Both the position numbers and the translations under genes were made by a program. From Carallia brachiata (taxonomy: Eukaryota > Streptophyta > Magnoliopsida > Malpighiales > Rhizophoraceae): a stretch of DNA of 64,000 bases. The stretch spans positions 4,897,816-4,961,815 of the forward strand of contig JADCRB010000010.1 in NCBI GenBank assembly GCA_021464245.1. Direction: 5' to 3'. Below, piece by piece: positions 27,081-39,820 of this stretch. Numbering within the stretch: position 1 is the first letter of the stretch; each line of letters begins with the position of its first letter. A model generated the notes under the pieces. It ran no database searches. It saw only the letters and a program-made list of their open reading frames with translations, and was not told the DNA's origin.

Positions 27081-29038
27081 AAGGTCTACTGGTTTTTCTC
27101 ATCTTCGTTGAGCTATGTGAAAAAAAAGTTCATGTCTTTATGATGTATATGAATAATTTACGGGCCATTTTATGGCAAACTAGAGGGTTGAATGACTAAG
27201 ATATATTTCTACACAAACAGCTACCGGCACTGGCATAAACACATTGCTTGTCAAACGTCTGTTGTTGCTTGTAATTGAGTTCAGCTCTATATGGTGGCAA
27301 GCACCTTAGATCCTAGACCAGGCTAGATCTAAAATGTAGCTTTTTTTTTTTTTTTTTTAAAGAAAAAAATTGGGTTTATCAAGAAATGCAGCCTTGGCCA
27401 CCTTATTTTTCCTCATATCTGATAAATTTGATCCCTGAGATCTCAAGTTTTCAGGATGAGTCGGGCTGGTCTTACCTAAAACGCAACGTTAATGCAGTTC
27501 GATAAATTTGAATAGGAGGCCATGCAGTATAATAAGTCTTACAATATTAAGATGGCCCTTATTATAAGGAGGATGTGGCCAGTTATTGCATCATGGTGTT
27601 GGTAATGCTGAGGTAAGGCTGAAACCCAAAACAGCAAAAGCCTTACGGAGAGACAGACACAGACAGGCCCCTAAAATCAAAGATGAGGTAAATTCAGCGT
27701 CAAGGGTCATCCAGAACGCAGATCTGACATCATTTATGATTCATTGATGTCTTATCCTTAACTCAAACCCCCCAACGAAATTACTCTGAGGGTAGAATTA
27801 TAAATTAATAACAAATTTGTCATTTTTGATCAACCTTCTCGTACAATTTCAACTCAATAGTCAGATTGTTCATCGTTATATCTTCAGATGAGAGTTTTAT
27901 TATATAAATACAAAATTATATACAAAAGTATAATATACATATATATTTAAATTTAAATTATTAATAATATTAAATTTATTATTTAATTAATAATTAAAAT
28001 TTAAATAATCTTTGTATCATTTTATCATATTTAAATTTTACATACATACAAGATACTAAACTCGGAGAGCATGCAACACCTTGTTAGGCGTGACTTCGGC
28101 ACTCGTTTCACTATGTCATGTGTCCTGCTGCCTGCGTCTGCGGCTCTCCTCTCTATCACCTTTGAACTGTTAGTCTATAATCACCAATTATTATTATCTT
28201 TCCAAAAAATAAAAAGAAAATGATATTACCTTACCTATCCCTCAGCACACAAAAACATGTGTTAAAGTGAAGTGAGTGACTACATTAATGATAAATTATA
28301 CTTATGTCTGTGCAAATTAAGAAAATATAAATAAATATATATAATTTTTAATTTATTTATATTTTATTTTTTAAAATTTAATTATTTAATAATTTATATT
28401 ACATTTCACTTCACCTATTCCCACTAAAAATTTTCGCAAATGATATCATCGGAAATACAAACGGGGTAAGTGGACAAAATAGGCCACACAGCTACTTTCC
28501 ACGTTACTCCTCACCAAACAATGTTGGAGATAACCACCTCCCCACCATTCACAAACCAAACCCCTCAAAATTCCATCTGACTTGTAATCCAAAAATAGCA
28601 GAAGTCCATCGCCACCTTCGCAACCGGCAGATTAATTATTTTTGTTTTTTTTCTTTACGGGGAAAAAAATAAAAGAGAAGAGAGGACAACAAAATAAAAA
28701 CGAAATTCCCCATACCAAAAATTCCTCCAATCCCAAAGCTGTCTTTGGTTGACCCTTTTTAGAGAATCAAACTCCCAGGAAACCGAACGCTTTCGGGATC
28801 ATAGAATTTGGAATTGCAACACTTCACAGTGGAAGAGATTCTGTACTAGCAGAGCGTTGACCCACCACCACCTCCAACAACACCACCACCATTACCACCA
28901 CCACCGCCCCGTTGGGTTGCCTTCCCGTTCTTATTCTTCTGTTGTTGTTGTTGTTGGACTTCATAAACTGAAAATCAAGAAGCAATACCCAAGTGAAAAA
29001 AAGGGTATAATTGCTAATATTATACAGTATATACATTA
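27081..29038. other. Intergenic DNA; leader of the thioesterase gene at its right end
   Basis: The proteinase 3' flank is followed by a T run at 27343-27358 and AT-rich DNA. A CAC/CCA-rich stretch at 28861-28910 lies close upstream of the thioesterase start and probably belongs to its leader. No gene is recognised. Confidence 0.5.
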
Positions 29039-30892
29039 ATGGAGGAGTCGTCGTCGTCGTCGCCGCCGTCGTCTAAGACGGAAGCACTGGATGCGCCGCT
29101 GCACGCTGTTGGTTTCGAAATTGAAGATTTATCTCCTCACAAGGTCACCGGCCGCCTTCTTGTCACCCATAAGTGCGTTCAGGTCTCTGCTCTCTGCTCT
29201 CTCTCTCTCTATCTCTCTCTAATTGCTTTGTGCTCCATAACATAATCCCACATAAAAAGGAGGATTTTTTTTTTTAAAGTTCTTATTAATTAATAACAGT
29301 GTATAAATGTGAAAAAATAATTAAAAAAAAAAAACAGCCGTTCAAGGTGTTGCACGGCGGAGTATCGGCACTAATATCGGAGGGGCTGGCGAGCATGGGG
29401 GCCCACATGGCATCTGGGTTCCAAAGAGTGGCTGGTATTCAGCTGACCATCAACCATTTGAAGCGCGCTGATATTGGTGATCTCATCCGCGCTGAGGCCA
29501 CTCCCGTTAGTGTTGGCAAAACCATTCAGGCAATTTCTAATTTCCTTCTCTGTTTTTTTTTTTTTTTCAATTTTGTATCTTTTAGTTTCCTGTGAACAAT
29601 TGATCCTCCTGCATAATCCATATTAGTCCTTAGGAATTGAGATATATATAATATATTTTTTTTAAAGTTAGTTAGCAATGACTATGCGCTTTAGTTGTTA
29701 GTTCAATAATATTTGAGTCAAGTCTCTAGATCTAGCAATTAATCAAAAATTTAAAAAAAAAAAAAAAAAGCTAGGGTCTTTCTTTGGACGTTGTTATTGT
29801 GAAAAAGAAGACATACCCATTTTCTATCTCTACAGAATTCAGTTATAGGATGGTGCCATTGAGTAATTCCAACCGTTTATGTATGTCTGCAAATTTGTAT
29901 AATAAGATGATAACACAACACAGTTCTGTTCTCGTACATTGTTGATTAGCGTTCCATTCTTAAAGATAGAAGCTTTGTTTTTTGTTGACAAAGCTTAAAG
30001 ATAGAAGTTGCTTGTGAGAAAATTCAGTTAAGGCATAACTACTATTCCATGCTCCTTTTCTTCCTGTTAACAGGGGTAAGGTCCATTGCCATGAGTTAAT
30101 TCAGCAGCCTATCCTTAGTAGTACTTTACTCTGCTTAGAGTTGTCAACCAAGTAACAAAGATATGTACACAGCTGTGTATAAAATGTTGGAACTTGGAAC
30201 CATAAGAATGTTGTTGAACAAGTGTAGAGTGATTAATAGGCTGGAAAAATGGAGAAGAGTTGGCTAAAAGATTCATAACTGAAGTCTTAAGGTTTTTAGG
30301 TAAGATTTTTTGTAAGAAGTGGTGTCCAAAGCTCACAAAAATTTAACTTGTTCCTACCCTCCAAAAATTGCTCTCCGTTCTCAAGCATAACTTTCTGAGA
30401 TCTTACTCTGATAATTGTTACTCGCATTTCTGTTATATTAAAATGGTTTTTCTTTGAAGTCCTAAGATTCGTAAGGAAAATGCCTGTTCTTTATCTCATA
30501 AACGATTGGAAGCTATCTGCTACAATCATAGTTTTCGACCTTTATTCCAAGTTTTGTTCACTCTCAATGGATTATGTGGACCGTCATCTACCTTGGCGAA
30601 ACTTTCTGGCAATTTTCCGGCGGTGCTTGTTTGTTGATTTTTGCCTTTTTAAGAAGATGATGAGAACTCGAATTAGAAGCTCAGTGTCTGTTTAACTAAA
30701 ATTAATTGATCCTTCATTGGCACTGACAATTCTGAACAGGTATGGGAGGTGTGTCTTTGGAAAGTTGATCCATCTAACCCAGATAGCAGATCTATGGTAG
30801 CAACATCGAGGGTCACTCTTCTATCCAGCATGCCTGTGCCAGAGAATGCAAAGGGTGCCGGCGAAAATCTTAAAAAGTATGCAAAGCTATGA
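29039..30892 (+). CDS. DHNAT1: 1,4-dihydroxy-2-naphthoyl-CoA thioesterase (hotdog fold), peroxisomal
   Basis: Three exons (29039-29182, 29338-29529, 30740-30892) encode 162 residues. The hotdog core is intact: [20 protein letters not shown] carries the HGG and the downstream catalytic-type Glu, followed by [20 protein letters not shown] and VWEVCLWKV. The protein ends in AKL, a class 1 peroxisomal targeting signal. In plants this enzyme releases dihydroxynaphthoate from its CoA ester for phylloquinone (vitamin K1) synthesis. Intron 2 starts with GC (CAG|GCAATT) rather than GT; the flanking protein sequence (GKTIQ|VWEV) fixes the border. It lies next to the CHR18-like gene region, as in Arabidopsis At1g48310-At1g48320, although here the aspartic proteinase gene lies between them. 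Family assignment is firm; substrate is inferred from family membership. Confidence 0.9.
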
Positions 30893-31470
30893 ACTGTGAT
30901 GTACTGCAATAATAGAACTTGTCATGAAGGAAAATTCATCCAATAATGGCCAATGTATCACGTGTTGAAACTGCATTAATTTGACACTTAACACTTTTTT
31001 TTTTTTTTCTTTTGGGGGTACAAATTTCGCAGTTATGCTCGCGAACCATTAATTTAACAAATAATGTCTTTGGAATTTCGATACAATGATAGAGGAAGGT
31101 AAAACTTGTCCAACATCGATCTGCTTTAAACAAAGACTGGCTAGGAACCATATAATATAACACGCCAATGGGCATTGGCTTAGTCGATCCTATGGACATG
31201 GGGTTCTTTAGTTCAAACTCTAATAAGAGCTAACTGATCTGAACGAATAAGTGATGATATAAGTGCAGGTTATTCCTGGTACCTACTAGTACTCCCTAGC
31301 AGCTGCTAAAGTAATCGCGTTTCTCCATACCAAAAAATGGTATCCGCATCTCTGTATCGCTCAATAATCTATCATTTAGTCTATTAAGAGATTTATTAAA
31401 TCGTGGATTACATGGTACAAATAATTTTACTTATCTCCATGAATTTCATATTTTCTTGAAAAACAAATTA
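30893..31470. other. 3' flank of the thioesterase gene with tRNA-like repeat fragment
   Basis: No gene. At about 31168-31230 the plus strand reads TGGCTTAGTCGATCC followed some 30 bases later by TTTAGTTCAAACTCT, which resemble box A and box B of a tRNA-derived SINE. Ends and target-site duplication could not be placed. Confidence 0.3.
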
Positions 31471-32970
31471 AATTCAAGATTTGAAAAATACAAATTTAAA
31501 GTCGTAATCTTGATATCTCGGGGAGATGAGAAATTCGTCCTCTGTCGTCACTACGACTCGCACTTAACATCAGCTTCTCTAGAGCTGCTGAACGGTGGTA
31601 GATGCGGAACGTACTTTGGAACGTAATCTACAAGTATCACTGGTGCCGCTACGTTTTCCGAACCGGTTTGTTTGTTTGGAGTGTAGTCTGTAAAGAGTCT
31701 CTTCCCTTCTATTCACTCCACTACGACAGAAGAAGACGTACGAAGTACGTGTACGTGTGTGAGTATACCAAAATATTACGTTAACTAATCATATTATATG
31801 CGTACTGCGAAGTGCAAATTAGCAATTAGTTGACACACGTTAAAGTGCATTTTGTTTTTAAGTGAATAAGAGCAACGCAGCATATGATTTTAAATAAGTA
31901 ATATCAAATAATAATATAATTTTATCTAATAATATTTAATAATTTTTTAATTTTTTTTATTTTTATAAATTCAATTATTTAACAAATTATACTTTATTTT
32001 TATTTTAAATTACTTAAATGAAACTATTAAGCAAATAGCCAAAATAACCTGCAATGATTTACGAGTCTTTTCTTTGAATAAAAATAAGTAAAGAATAAGA
32101 TTGACACCTTACAATTTTATTAAAGATGATCATATAATGAATTAAACTCTAAGAATTACCAATCTTTCAGACAAATATATATGATCACACATATAGTTAA
32201 TTTAATTAAACATTTTAACGAAAATTTAACTTACAATTTATAGTACTAACATATACGAGTCTCTTCTTTGACAAGATTTTATTCCAATAGAGAAACGAAA
32301 GGCAACGGAAAGAGACATCTTACCCCCAGATGATTATCAGAGCAAAAAACGCATTCATACATGCATGCTTACCAAATTTGGCTCCAGTAAAGTGCTATTA
32401 TAGATAGATTTTTTGAACATGAAGTACTATTATAATTTTATTTCTAGGTGAAGTTTCCAAAAGGTAGACAGCTTGAACGCACTGTACAGTATTCATATGA
32501 TTCCACGAGTGATAAAGTTGTACGTCTACGTGGGTCTTTCTTCGAAAGTAAGTTCCCTCAATAATAATAACAATAACAATGATAATAATAAATGTGCATG
32601 TTCGCGGAGGGCCATCCATATTTTGTGATTGAAAAAACATTATTCTTACCACTAAGTGATTATTCAAATATCACATGCACTGATGGAATATTAGATGCAT
32701 TCACCAAACTATACTTACGCGTCATCAAACCCTGAAAATGTCTCTCATTTATGTGTAAAGAAAATAATTAATCAAATTTATGATATTGGTTTCTATATAT
32801 AAATGGTAAAGCATTTTCTCTTCATTGTTGAAACTAGTGATTTTGGCCCACAGCTTAGTGATTAATAAGTACTTTTTCGACGAATACACATTAATTAGGT
32901 GGAAGACATATGTGCAGCCAATCATCAAAGAGTAGGAACGAAAAGAGGAAGAACTTGCCCCCTCCTGATT
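31471..32970. repeat. Tandem duplication, copy 1 (~1.5 kb)
   Basis: This begins caagatttgaaaaatacaaa and ends just before the nearly identical caagacttgaaaaatacaaa at 32971. Long stretches are shared with copy 2 in the same order: 'cacttaacatcagcttct...gatgcggaacg', 'gaaaggcaacggaaagaga', 'gtttccaaaaggtagacagc', and 'gatggaatattaga...aaagcattttctctt'. No coding capacity is recognised in either copy. The boundary is head-to-tail with no spacer. Confidence 0.8.
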
Positions 32971-35110
32971 CAAGACTTGAAAAATACAAATTGAAAGTCA
33001 CAATAATCTTGATATCTCACGGAGACGAGAAATTCATTCTCTTGATTCGCAAAATGGGAAGATAGGGGTGGTGCCCCACAATTCTTCTAGGAGTATTGTC
33101 TTTACTTTTAGAGTAACCTCTGAACTGTCTGTATGGTTATAATATAACCCAGTGTTACAAAGAGGAGTAGTATATTTAACCCTACCAAACGTTCTGGTAA
33201 CTTTCGAATCCAAGACATTTGTCTTGATAACGTTCGACATTTACCACTAGACCACAACGATTGGTGGTGAGAAATTCATCCTCTGTCATCACGACGACCC
33301 CCACTTAACATCAGCTTCTAGAGCTGTTGATCGATGGTAGATGCGGAACGATCTTTGGGTCGCAATCAACAAAGAAGTATAAATCACAGATGCCGCTACG
33401 TTCCCGAACGGTTGTTTTGGAGTGCAGTCTGAAAAGAATCTGTTGCCTTCTAAATACTTCACTGTGACGGAAGAAGACGTACAAGTACGCGTATGCGTGT
33501 GAGTAAACCTATATGTGACGTTAACTAATCATCATATGATATTCGTATTGCAAATTAGCAACTAGTTGACAAATGTTAAAGTGCATTTTTTTTTAAGTTG
33601 AAGTGCATTTTGTTTTTAAATGTATAAATGCTCCCATTGATGATCAGTTGATCGCAACCAAAGTAACGTACTACGATTTACTAGTCCTTTGTTGTTTAAT
33701 TAAAACGAAAATATAAGCTTCTTACTCTATCATCTTATCATAAAGTATCATATAGTAAACTAGACTTCTATGTTAAACTTATAAACGAGTAAACTCTACA
33801 GTATTTATTAATGATTTGTTTGGATTATAAAATTTTAATGAAAAAAAAAGTTGTAAAAAAGAAAATTATGTGAAAAGAATTGTGAGAAAATGATAAAAAA
33901 GTTAAATTTTGTATTTGACTTGAATGAAAAAATGGTTATATATATATATATATATATAATTACAACAAACTCTTTCAAGTAATTGAATAATGAAATAAAA
34001 TTATAAAAATATCTTACTACTAATAATGAAATATGTTGGAGCAATTTTAGTCATTATATTTCTAAAATTATTCTTTTTTTTAATCTTTTTTCACTGATTT
34101 GACGACATCAATTTTTCTTTCTTAACTCTTTTCTCATGCTTCCCAAATAAGGTAAAATGTCCTGATTTTCTCAATTTTCTTTTATTTTCTTTTCTAATGA
34201 CAAACCAACCACAGCATAAAAGTTAACAATCTTTTATATAACTATGGGAGACCACACGTACGTTTAATTTATTTTAATAAAAATTTGAACATATATTCTC
34301 TTAACACGAAGTTACGAGTATGTTCCTTAATTTAAACAAATATAGGAACGAAAGGCAACGGAAAGAGATTTTATGCCCTTAAAGCCAAATTCTGGCTCCA
34401 TTAAAGTACTATTATAATATAATTTTATTTCTAATGAAGTTTCCAAAAGGTAGACAGCTTGAATGCACTGTTCAGTGTTCCTCATGATTCCGTGAGTGAT
34501 AAAGTTGTACGTCTACGTGAGCTCTTCTTCGAAAGTAAGTTTCCTCAACGATGATGATGATAAGAACAACAATAATTATAAGAGTAACACATCATAATTT
34601 CAAGTAAACGATAATAAATAATTATATAACTTTATTTAATTGTATTTTATAACTAATTTATATTTTTTTAAATTTACTAGACAAATATCATTTTATTACT
34701 ACTTTTAAATTACTGAAATAAAACTACTAAACTTTTTCCTTACGATAAATGTTCATGTTCACGGATCTCCATCTCACATTTTGTAATTGAATAAACATTG
34801 TTCTTTCCATTAATTGATTATTCAAATATCTCACCCTCCGATGGAATATTAGATACATTTACTAAACTATAGTTACGTGTCAAACTCTAAAAAAATGTCG
34901 CATACGTAAAGAAAATAATTAAATTCAGGAAATTCGTTTCTATATAAATCGTAAAGCATTTTCTCTTGATGTTTAAACTAGTGATTGTAGCCCACAGCTC
35001 AGTAATTAATTAGTAATTTTTCGCCGAATATACGTAATTAGGTGGAACACATATATGCGGTCAATCAATAAAAGAGTTGGAACTTGGAACGAAAAGAGAA
35101 GGAAGAAAGC
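32971..35110. repeat. Tandem duplication, copy 2 (~2.1 kb, with insertions)
   Basis: Co-linear with copy 1 but longer because of at least one clear insertion (SINE-like, 33043-33268) and a probable MITE (about 33814-34151, ends TTTGTTTGG and CCAAATAA). A (TA)n microsatellite is at 33939-33957. Divergence from copy 1 is obvious by eye throughout, so the duplication is not recent. Confidence 0.78.
33043..33268 (-). mobile_element. tRNA-derived SINE-like insertion with 16-bp target-site duplication
   Basis: The insert is flanked by GAGAAATTCATTCTCT (33027-33042) and GAGAAATTCATCCTCT (33269-33284). Copy 1 of the surrounding duplication has the site once, uninterrupted, near 31526-31541. Read on the minus strand, the insert starts ACCACCAATCG, then TGTGGTCTAGTGGTAAA (box A-like) and TTGGATTCGAAAG (box B-like) about 35 bases later. 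Length 226 bp and TSD length suit a plant SINE. No clear poly(A) tail is visible. Confidence 0.6.
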
Positions 35111-36635
35111 CTCCGCATTCAGACGGAGGGGAGAAAAAGAAGACAAAGATGTATAAAGCAAAAAGTCGCAAAGAAATGAAAGAATTGTTCATCATGTTTT
35201 GATTAATTAGGTAGGGCCTGCGTGTGCAAAGGGGTATTTTTTTTATCAAATTTTGATATTTAAAAATTATATTGAGTCCCGAATAATTCGATTAAATTAA
35301 AAAAGACTAACTAAGAGAATAAAATTCTTATAACGGCTATTTTTTTTATAAATAAAGCTCAAACCCAAAACATTGATTAAGGAGAATTAAACTCCAATTA
35401 ACATGCTGGTTTATGGCGAGTATCCAGTTGGCATATGTAGGCATCAAAAAAACAATAGAAAAACTAGTTGGCTAAATAAAGATTGAAGAAAGGAAGAAAG
35501 ATGGTTTTGCTGGCGTAGCCGCGTAGGGGAAGGGTTTTTCTTTTTTTTAGAGCAAAGGGGAAGGGATTTTTTTTTTTTGTGGGTTGAACACCCTAGGTAT
35601 CTGGAAGTTACTATGGGCCTCGACTAATTTAAGTCAAGTTAGGTAGATTTACAATGGTAAATCCTTTTAAGCGTCAATCTGCTCTATCATAAATTTTGAA
35701 CTTGAGACTTTATTTAAAAAAAATTAAATTTTTAACTATTCAGACTAACAGTTATTAGTGAGAAAGGAGTTTTTTTTTTTTTTTTTTTTTGTGTCTAAAG
35801 TGAAAAAGGAATTTTTCGGTAACTATAGAAGCCACATTTTTTGCTCCCCACTTAATTTACACAAGGCTTAAAGCCCACGCACAGAAAACATACGTGCCCA
35901 GCTAATAGGCCACGGATTCACTACTACTGAAAAAAAAAGTTTAGCTGGTTAGGCGTTGCACCATAAAGAAAGATAACTCCTTTCTAGGCGACACTTGACT
36001 GGTATTTAAATTTCTAGATTTGATATTTTCATTTTTTATAAATAATAAAAAACTTTATGTTTAAAATTTAAGGTGAAATTTGAGATTCGAACTTTTATAT
36101 CCTACTCATACAATCCCTTTTCTTGTTTCAAATAAAAAAAAAACGTTATTATCAACATAATGGAAAAATTAATTCTCTTATATGATTTATTGTGCCATAG
36201 GCCATTAATGAAAAACAAAAAGGAAAATGCTGCGCACACTAAGGAATAGACACAATCAATCACGGTTGCGTCAGTAAAGACTTGTTAAACATAATTTTAA
36301 ACTAAATTAGACTAGGGCTAGATTTAATAAGTGAAGTCTTAAAATTTTCATGAATTTGGCACACCTCTAATTTTATGTCTCACAAATTAGAAAATTCCCA
36401 ATAATAGTTAGAAAGAAAAAAAAAAAAACGCATAAGATGTATAGTGTAAGGTGAATTCAAAAGGAGAGAACAAAAACTGATATGCTTTCTCTTGGTCTCG
36501 ATGTGCATTATGAACCCATCTTTTTTGACGAATCTCGACCGTCCATTGCCTATAAATGTACACGTTCAAAATGTAATGCCCACACTAGAAGGACTCAAGG
36601 CGCTAGCGTAGCTTTCCTCAGTCTTTCCATTCCAC
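35111..36635. other. AT-rich intergenic DNA
   Basis: Poly(T) runs occur at 35561-35577 and 35768-35790. The final part carries promoter-like features for the small gene at 36693: TATAAATG at 36551 and TATAAATT at 36636. No gene is recognised. Confidence 0.5.
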
Positions 36636-36643
36636 TATAAATT
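36636..36643 (+). promoter_or_regulatory. Candidate TATA box of the small Cys-cluster gene
   Basis: TATAAATT lies 57 bases before the start codon at 36693. A second candidate, TATAAATG at 36551, would give a more typical ~110-base leader, so which is used is open. Confidence 0.35.
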
Positions 36644-36692
36644 GCATTTGCGGGACAGGATATTTTGTGTTGTGTGATACAAATACTTAAAC

Positions 36693-36941
36693 ATGGGAGG
36701 CTACACGAGGCAGAGGAAATCATCATCAAGCATATTTAACATTTTCAAGTGCTGTTGCTGGCAGGGCAGTGATGATGTGAGCGAAGATGGTTTCTATGGA
36801 GGTCGAGCTTGGCGAAGCGATGAATATGGAAGACGTTGGAACATTGCAGAGCCTGGGATCGACGGAAGAGCCTCAGCTTTCATTTCCAGGTTCTACGAGA
36901 CTCGTGTTTCCGACCCTGAGCGCCAAACTCTTGCTCTCTGA
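36693..36941 (+). CDS. Small conserved-type plant protein with Cys cluster (82 aa), function unknown
   Basis: Single-exon frame from ATG 36693 to TGA 36939-36941. The N-terminus is basic and Ser-rich, followed by IFKCCCWQ (a triple Cys that could be palmitoylated). An acidic, Gly/Trp/Arg-rich middle follows, ending in FISRFYETRVSDPERQTL. The C-terminal 'F..RFYE.RVSDPE' phrase resembles a family of small plant-specific proteins of unknown role that I recall without a name. TATA-like boxes upstream and a clean stop support a real gene. No neighbours suggest a function. It could be membrane-associated through the Cys cluster; this is inference. Confidence 0.6.
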   Translation: MGGYTRQRKSSSSIFNIFKCCCWQGSDDVSEDGFYGGRAWRSDEYGRRWNIAEPGIDGRASAFISRFYETRVSDPERQTLAL

Positions 36942-39284
36942 TGATCCAATGTTCCGTTTCCCATCCCCGCGAACTCGTTTATGTTATTCATGTATTAGCA
37001 TTGTTTCGACTTCAGTTAATTTTGAGATTAAGATTTTATCGTTATTGTAATCACAATGTTCTTCCTGTCCCTATCTAAGTTTCTTTTTAGTTAAATCTGT
37101 CCAACAATTAATGAATGATAATATCATTGTTTCCATCTCAAAAAACAAGAATGGTGAAGGAGCCTAACCGTTCATAAGTCACGGCTGGCCATCCAAAGAA
37201 AGCAAACGCGCCTGAACAGGTGAACCTAAACCCAAGAAAATTAACGCTGTTGAGGTGAAAGATCCGAACTTAATTTTGTGGGTCTGGCTTCTATGAGAAC
37301 AATCTCACACATTCAAATCCACAATAGTTGTTCAATTAGGCGTCTGTAAAATAGGGATACTTGATCGGCTGGCTAATTACATGCATATTCACTTATGTGC
37401 TCCATCACACAAAATTTAATCTGTAATTCTTATTGTTAGACAATCTAGCCAAAATTCTAAAATCTATCATTCTTCTCAATCTTAACTCTTTGTTGTTTGT
37501 CAAAAAATGAGAACCTCTGGTCCAATTGAATATGTCATAAACAATCAAATTCATAATTTTTGATATGATAATAAACTTTTTTATTACTAAATTACAATGG
37601 TAGATATATTTAACTCTTTGTACTTAAGTTGTCAGAAAGTGTCACTTAGTGCCAGGCTAAAAGTAACTCTAGCCTCAGGTTCTGTTTCTTCTCCTCCAGC
37701 TGCATGGAAGGAGGCCAAACAACCTATGCGAATGTGGGCATTATTCTTTTCTTAGATACCTTCCCCTTTGGGTATTTCTTTATTATTATCTTAATGTATC
37801 TATGGGAGCTAACTATGGTCGCAATTGCCCTCAATTCCACCTATTTTCACAATAGATAGTAGTTGTCTTTATTTCTATAAATTTTATACCTTTTTTCATA
37901 AATAAAAATTTAAAATCTTAAAAATAAAATTTTAAGTTTTTAAGTTGAAAAGTCTCTAAGAGGCTCCTGCCTCAACAATTTTCTCTGTAGTCTCTTCGGG
38001 CAGCAACCTCATTATCTAATGAAAAAAATGGGATAAAAACATCTTCTAGAAAATCAATAGTCTATCCTACAAAGTGGTATACATGAAATCTAATTAAGAA
38101 AATGAATTCATGGTTTTAATCAAACCTCACCAAGGTACATTTTTAACCTCCAAAATTGAAGAGAATATATGTGAAAGGTCTCAGGAAACCTTTAACAACT
38201 TGTGTGCCATTAATTTAGAGGTTCTAAGTATCAAATCCTACCAATGTTTTATACTTCTTCAACCTTCTTCGGCCAAATAATTTTAGTTATTTATTTATAT
38301 ATGTTTCCAGTAATAATTTTTTTATTTTTATTTTTAGTTTGTAGGAACTAAGAATTGAGTAAATCAAATTTAATTTTTTAAAAAGCAATCCCACAAATGA
38401 TCGATGGCATTTTCTTTCGGGGTACAGATCGATTGCAATTTTTTTTTCCCTGTTTGGCTGCAGCTCGATTGCAAATTAGTGTTTCATTTGCTAGAGAAAT
38501 AGCGAGTTGACGGCTGGCAATCCAATATAGTTGGCTCACACTATGGCAGGTTCTCCTTTCTCCGTCTGCTTTTACATTTTCCTTTTTTTTTTTTTTTTTT
38601 CGTTTTTTATTAGGCAGATTCCCGTCTCTTTAAGTGTACGTCCGAGGGGTGACCCAGGTCAAAATGTCCATATTTATTTATTTAGTCAAAGTTCAAAGTT
38701 CGAAAAGTTGTTTCTCGGTTTCTCTTTGGACCTCTGCTTTGTTCTTTCTATAGTTTTGAGTCACACCTGATTTCCCAAATTATTTTGTCCAACAGTTTAG
38801 AATGCACGCGATTCAAGATACCAACACAACTCAAGTTTTGGACAGCAAGTACTCACCTTTTTTTTTTTTTTTTTTTTTTAATGCAATGTGAATCTGAAAA
38901 AGGAAAAATTCAATGGATCAAGTTCCACAATCTGACAATGGAACCGATTCATTGAATTTTTTTTTATTTTTTATTTATTTTTTTATTAAAAAACTTGAAA
39001 TTATATAAAATATTTAAAATAATATTAAATACGTTTATTGTAATACTAAATATTAAAGATTTAATTTAAAAAAAATCAAATAAAATTATTTTTTAATGTC
39101 TCCGGCTACATGAAATCTCAATTTATATACCCACGTCCATCTAAAAAAGATAATCAAGACTTCAATTAGGTTTCTAATTTGAGAGTGTTAGCTGACCCAA
39201 TCACTTATTATCAATTCAAATACATGCTTATCAGTTCTTTTGTACATTTTCAAAACTTCTCTTATTTTGTTTTTCATTACACGG
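36942..39284. other. AT-rich intergenic DNA
   Basis: Long T runs at 38583-38600 and 38857-38879 and AT-rich sequence around 38950-39080. No gene recognised. Confidence 0.5.
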
Positions 39285-39820
39285 TTTTCAACCTATTCTC
39301 TCTCAAACTGCTCATCAGACCTTTTCTATCAAATTGAATCTTCACAATTATCTTGCTTGAAAACAATTTCTGCCACCATTGAATTATCAAAATCTCATAA
39401 GTTTTATTGATGGGACTAATCCTCCACTACCTAACCAAATTATGATAAATTCTTCCCCTCTAACTGTTTTATACCAAATTCAGCTTATATTGCCTGGTTC
39501 TAAAAGATCAAATATTAATGGCTTGGCTTCTCTCCTCATTCTTAGAGGATGTGTTCTCATATGTCATTGGTCTAACTTCTTTTCAACAGGTCTGAAAAAC
39601 TCTTAGTCAAGCTTTTGGCTCTATCTCTCAAAACCATTAATTACAGTTAAATATTGATCTGTATGAGTTAAAGCGCAATGATCTCTCTATTTCTTAATAT
39701 TTGTAACGTGCAAAGGCACTAGATGATGAACTTAGTGCTGTTGGTCACTCTCTCTCTTCCGCGAATTTAATGTCATCATCTATAGAAATATTGGCTTAGA
39801 ATTTCATCCCATCATCACTG

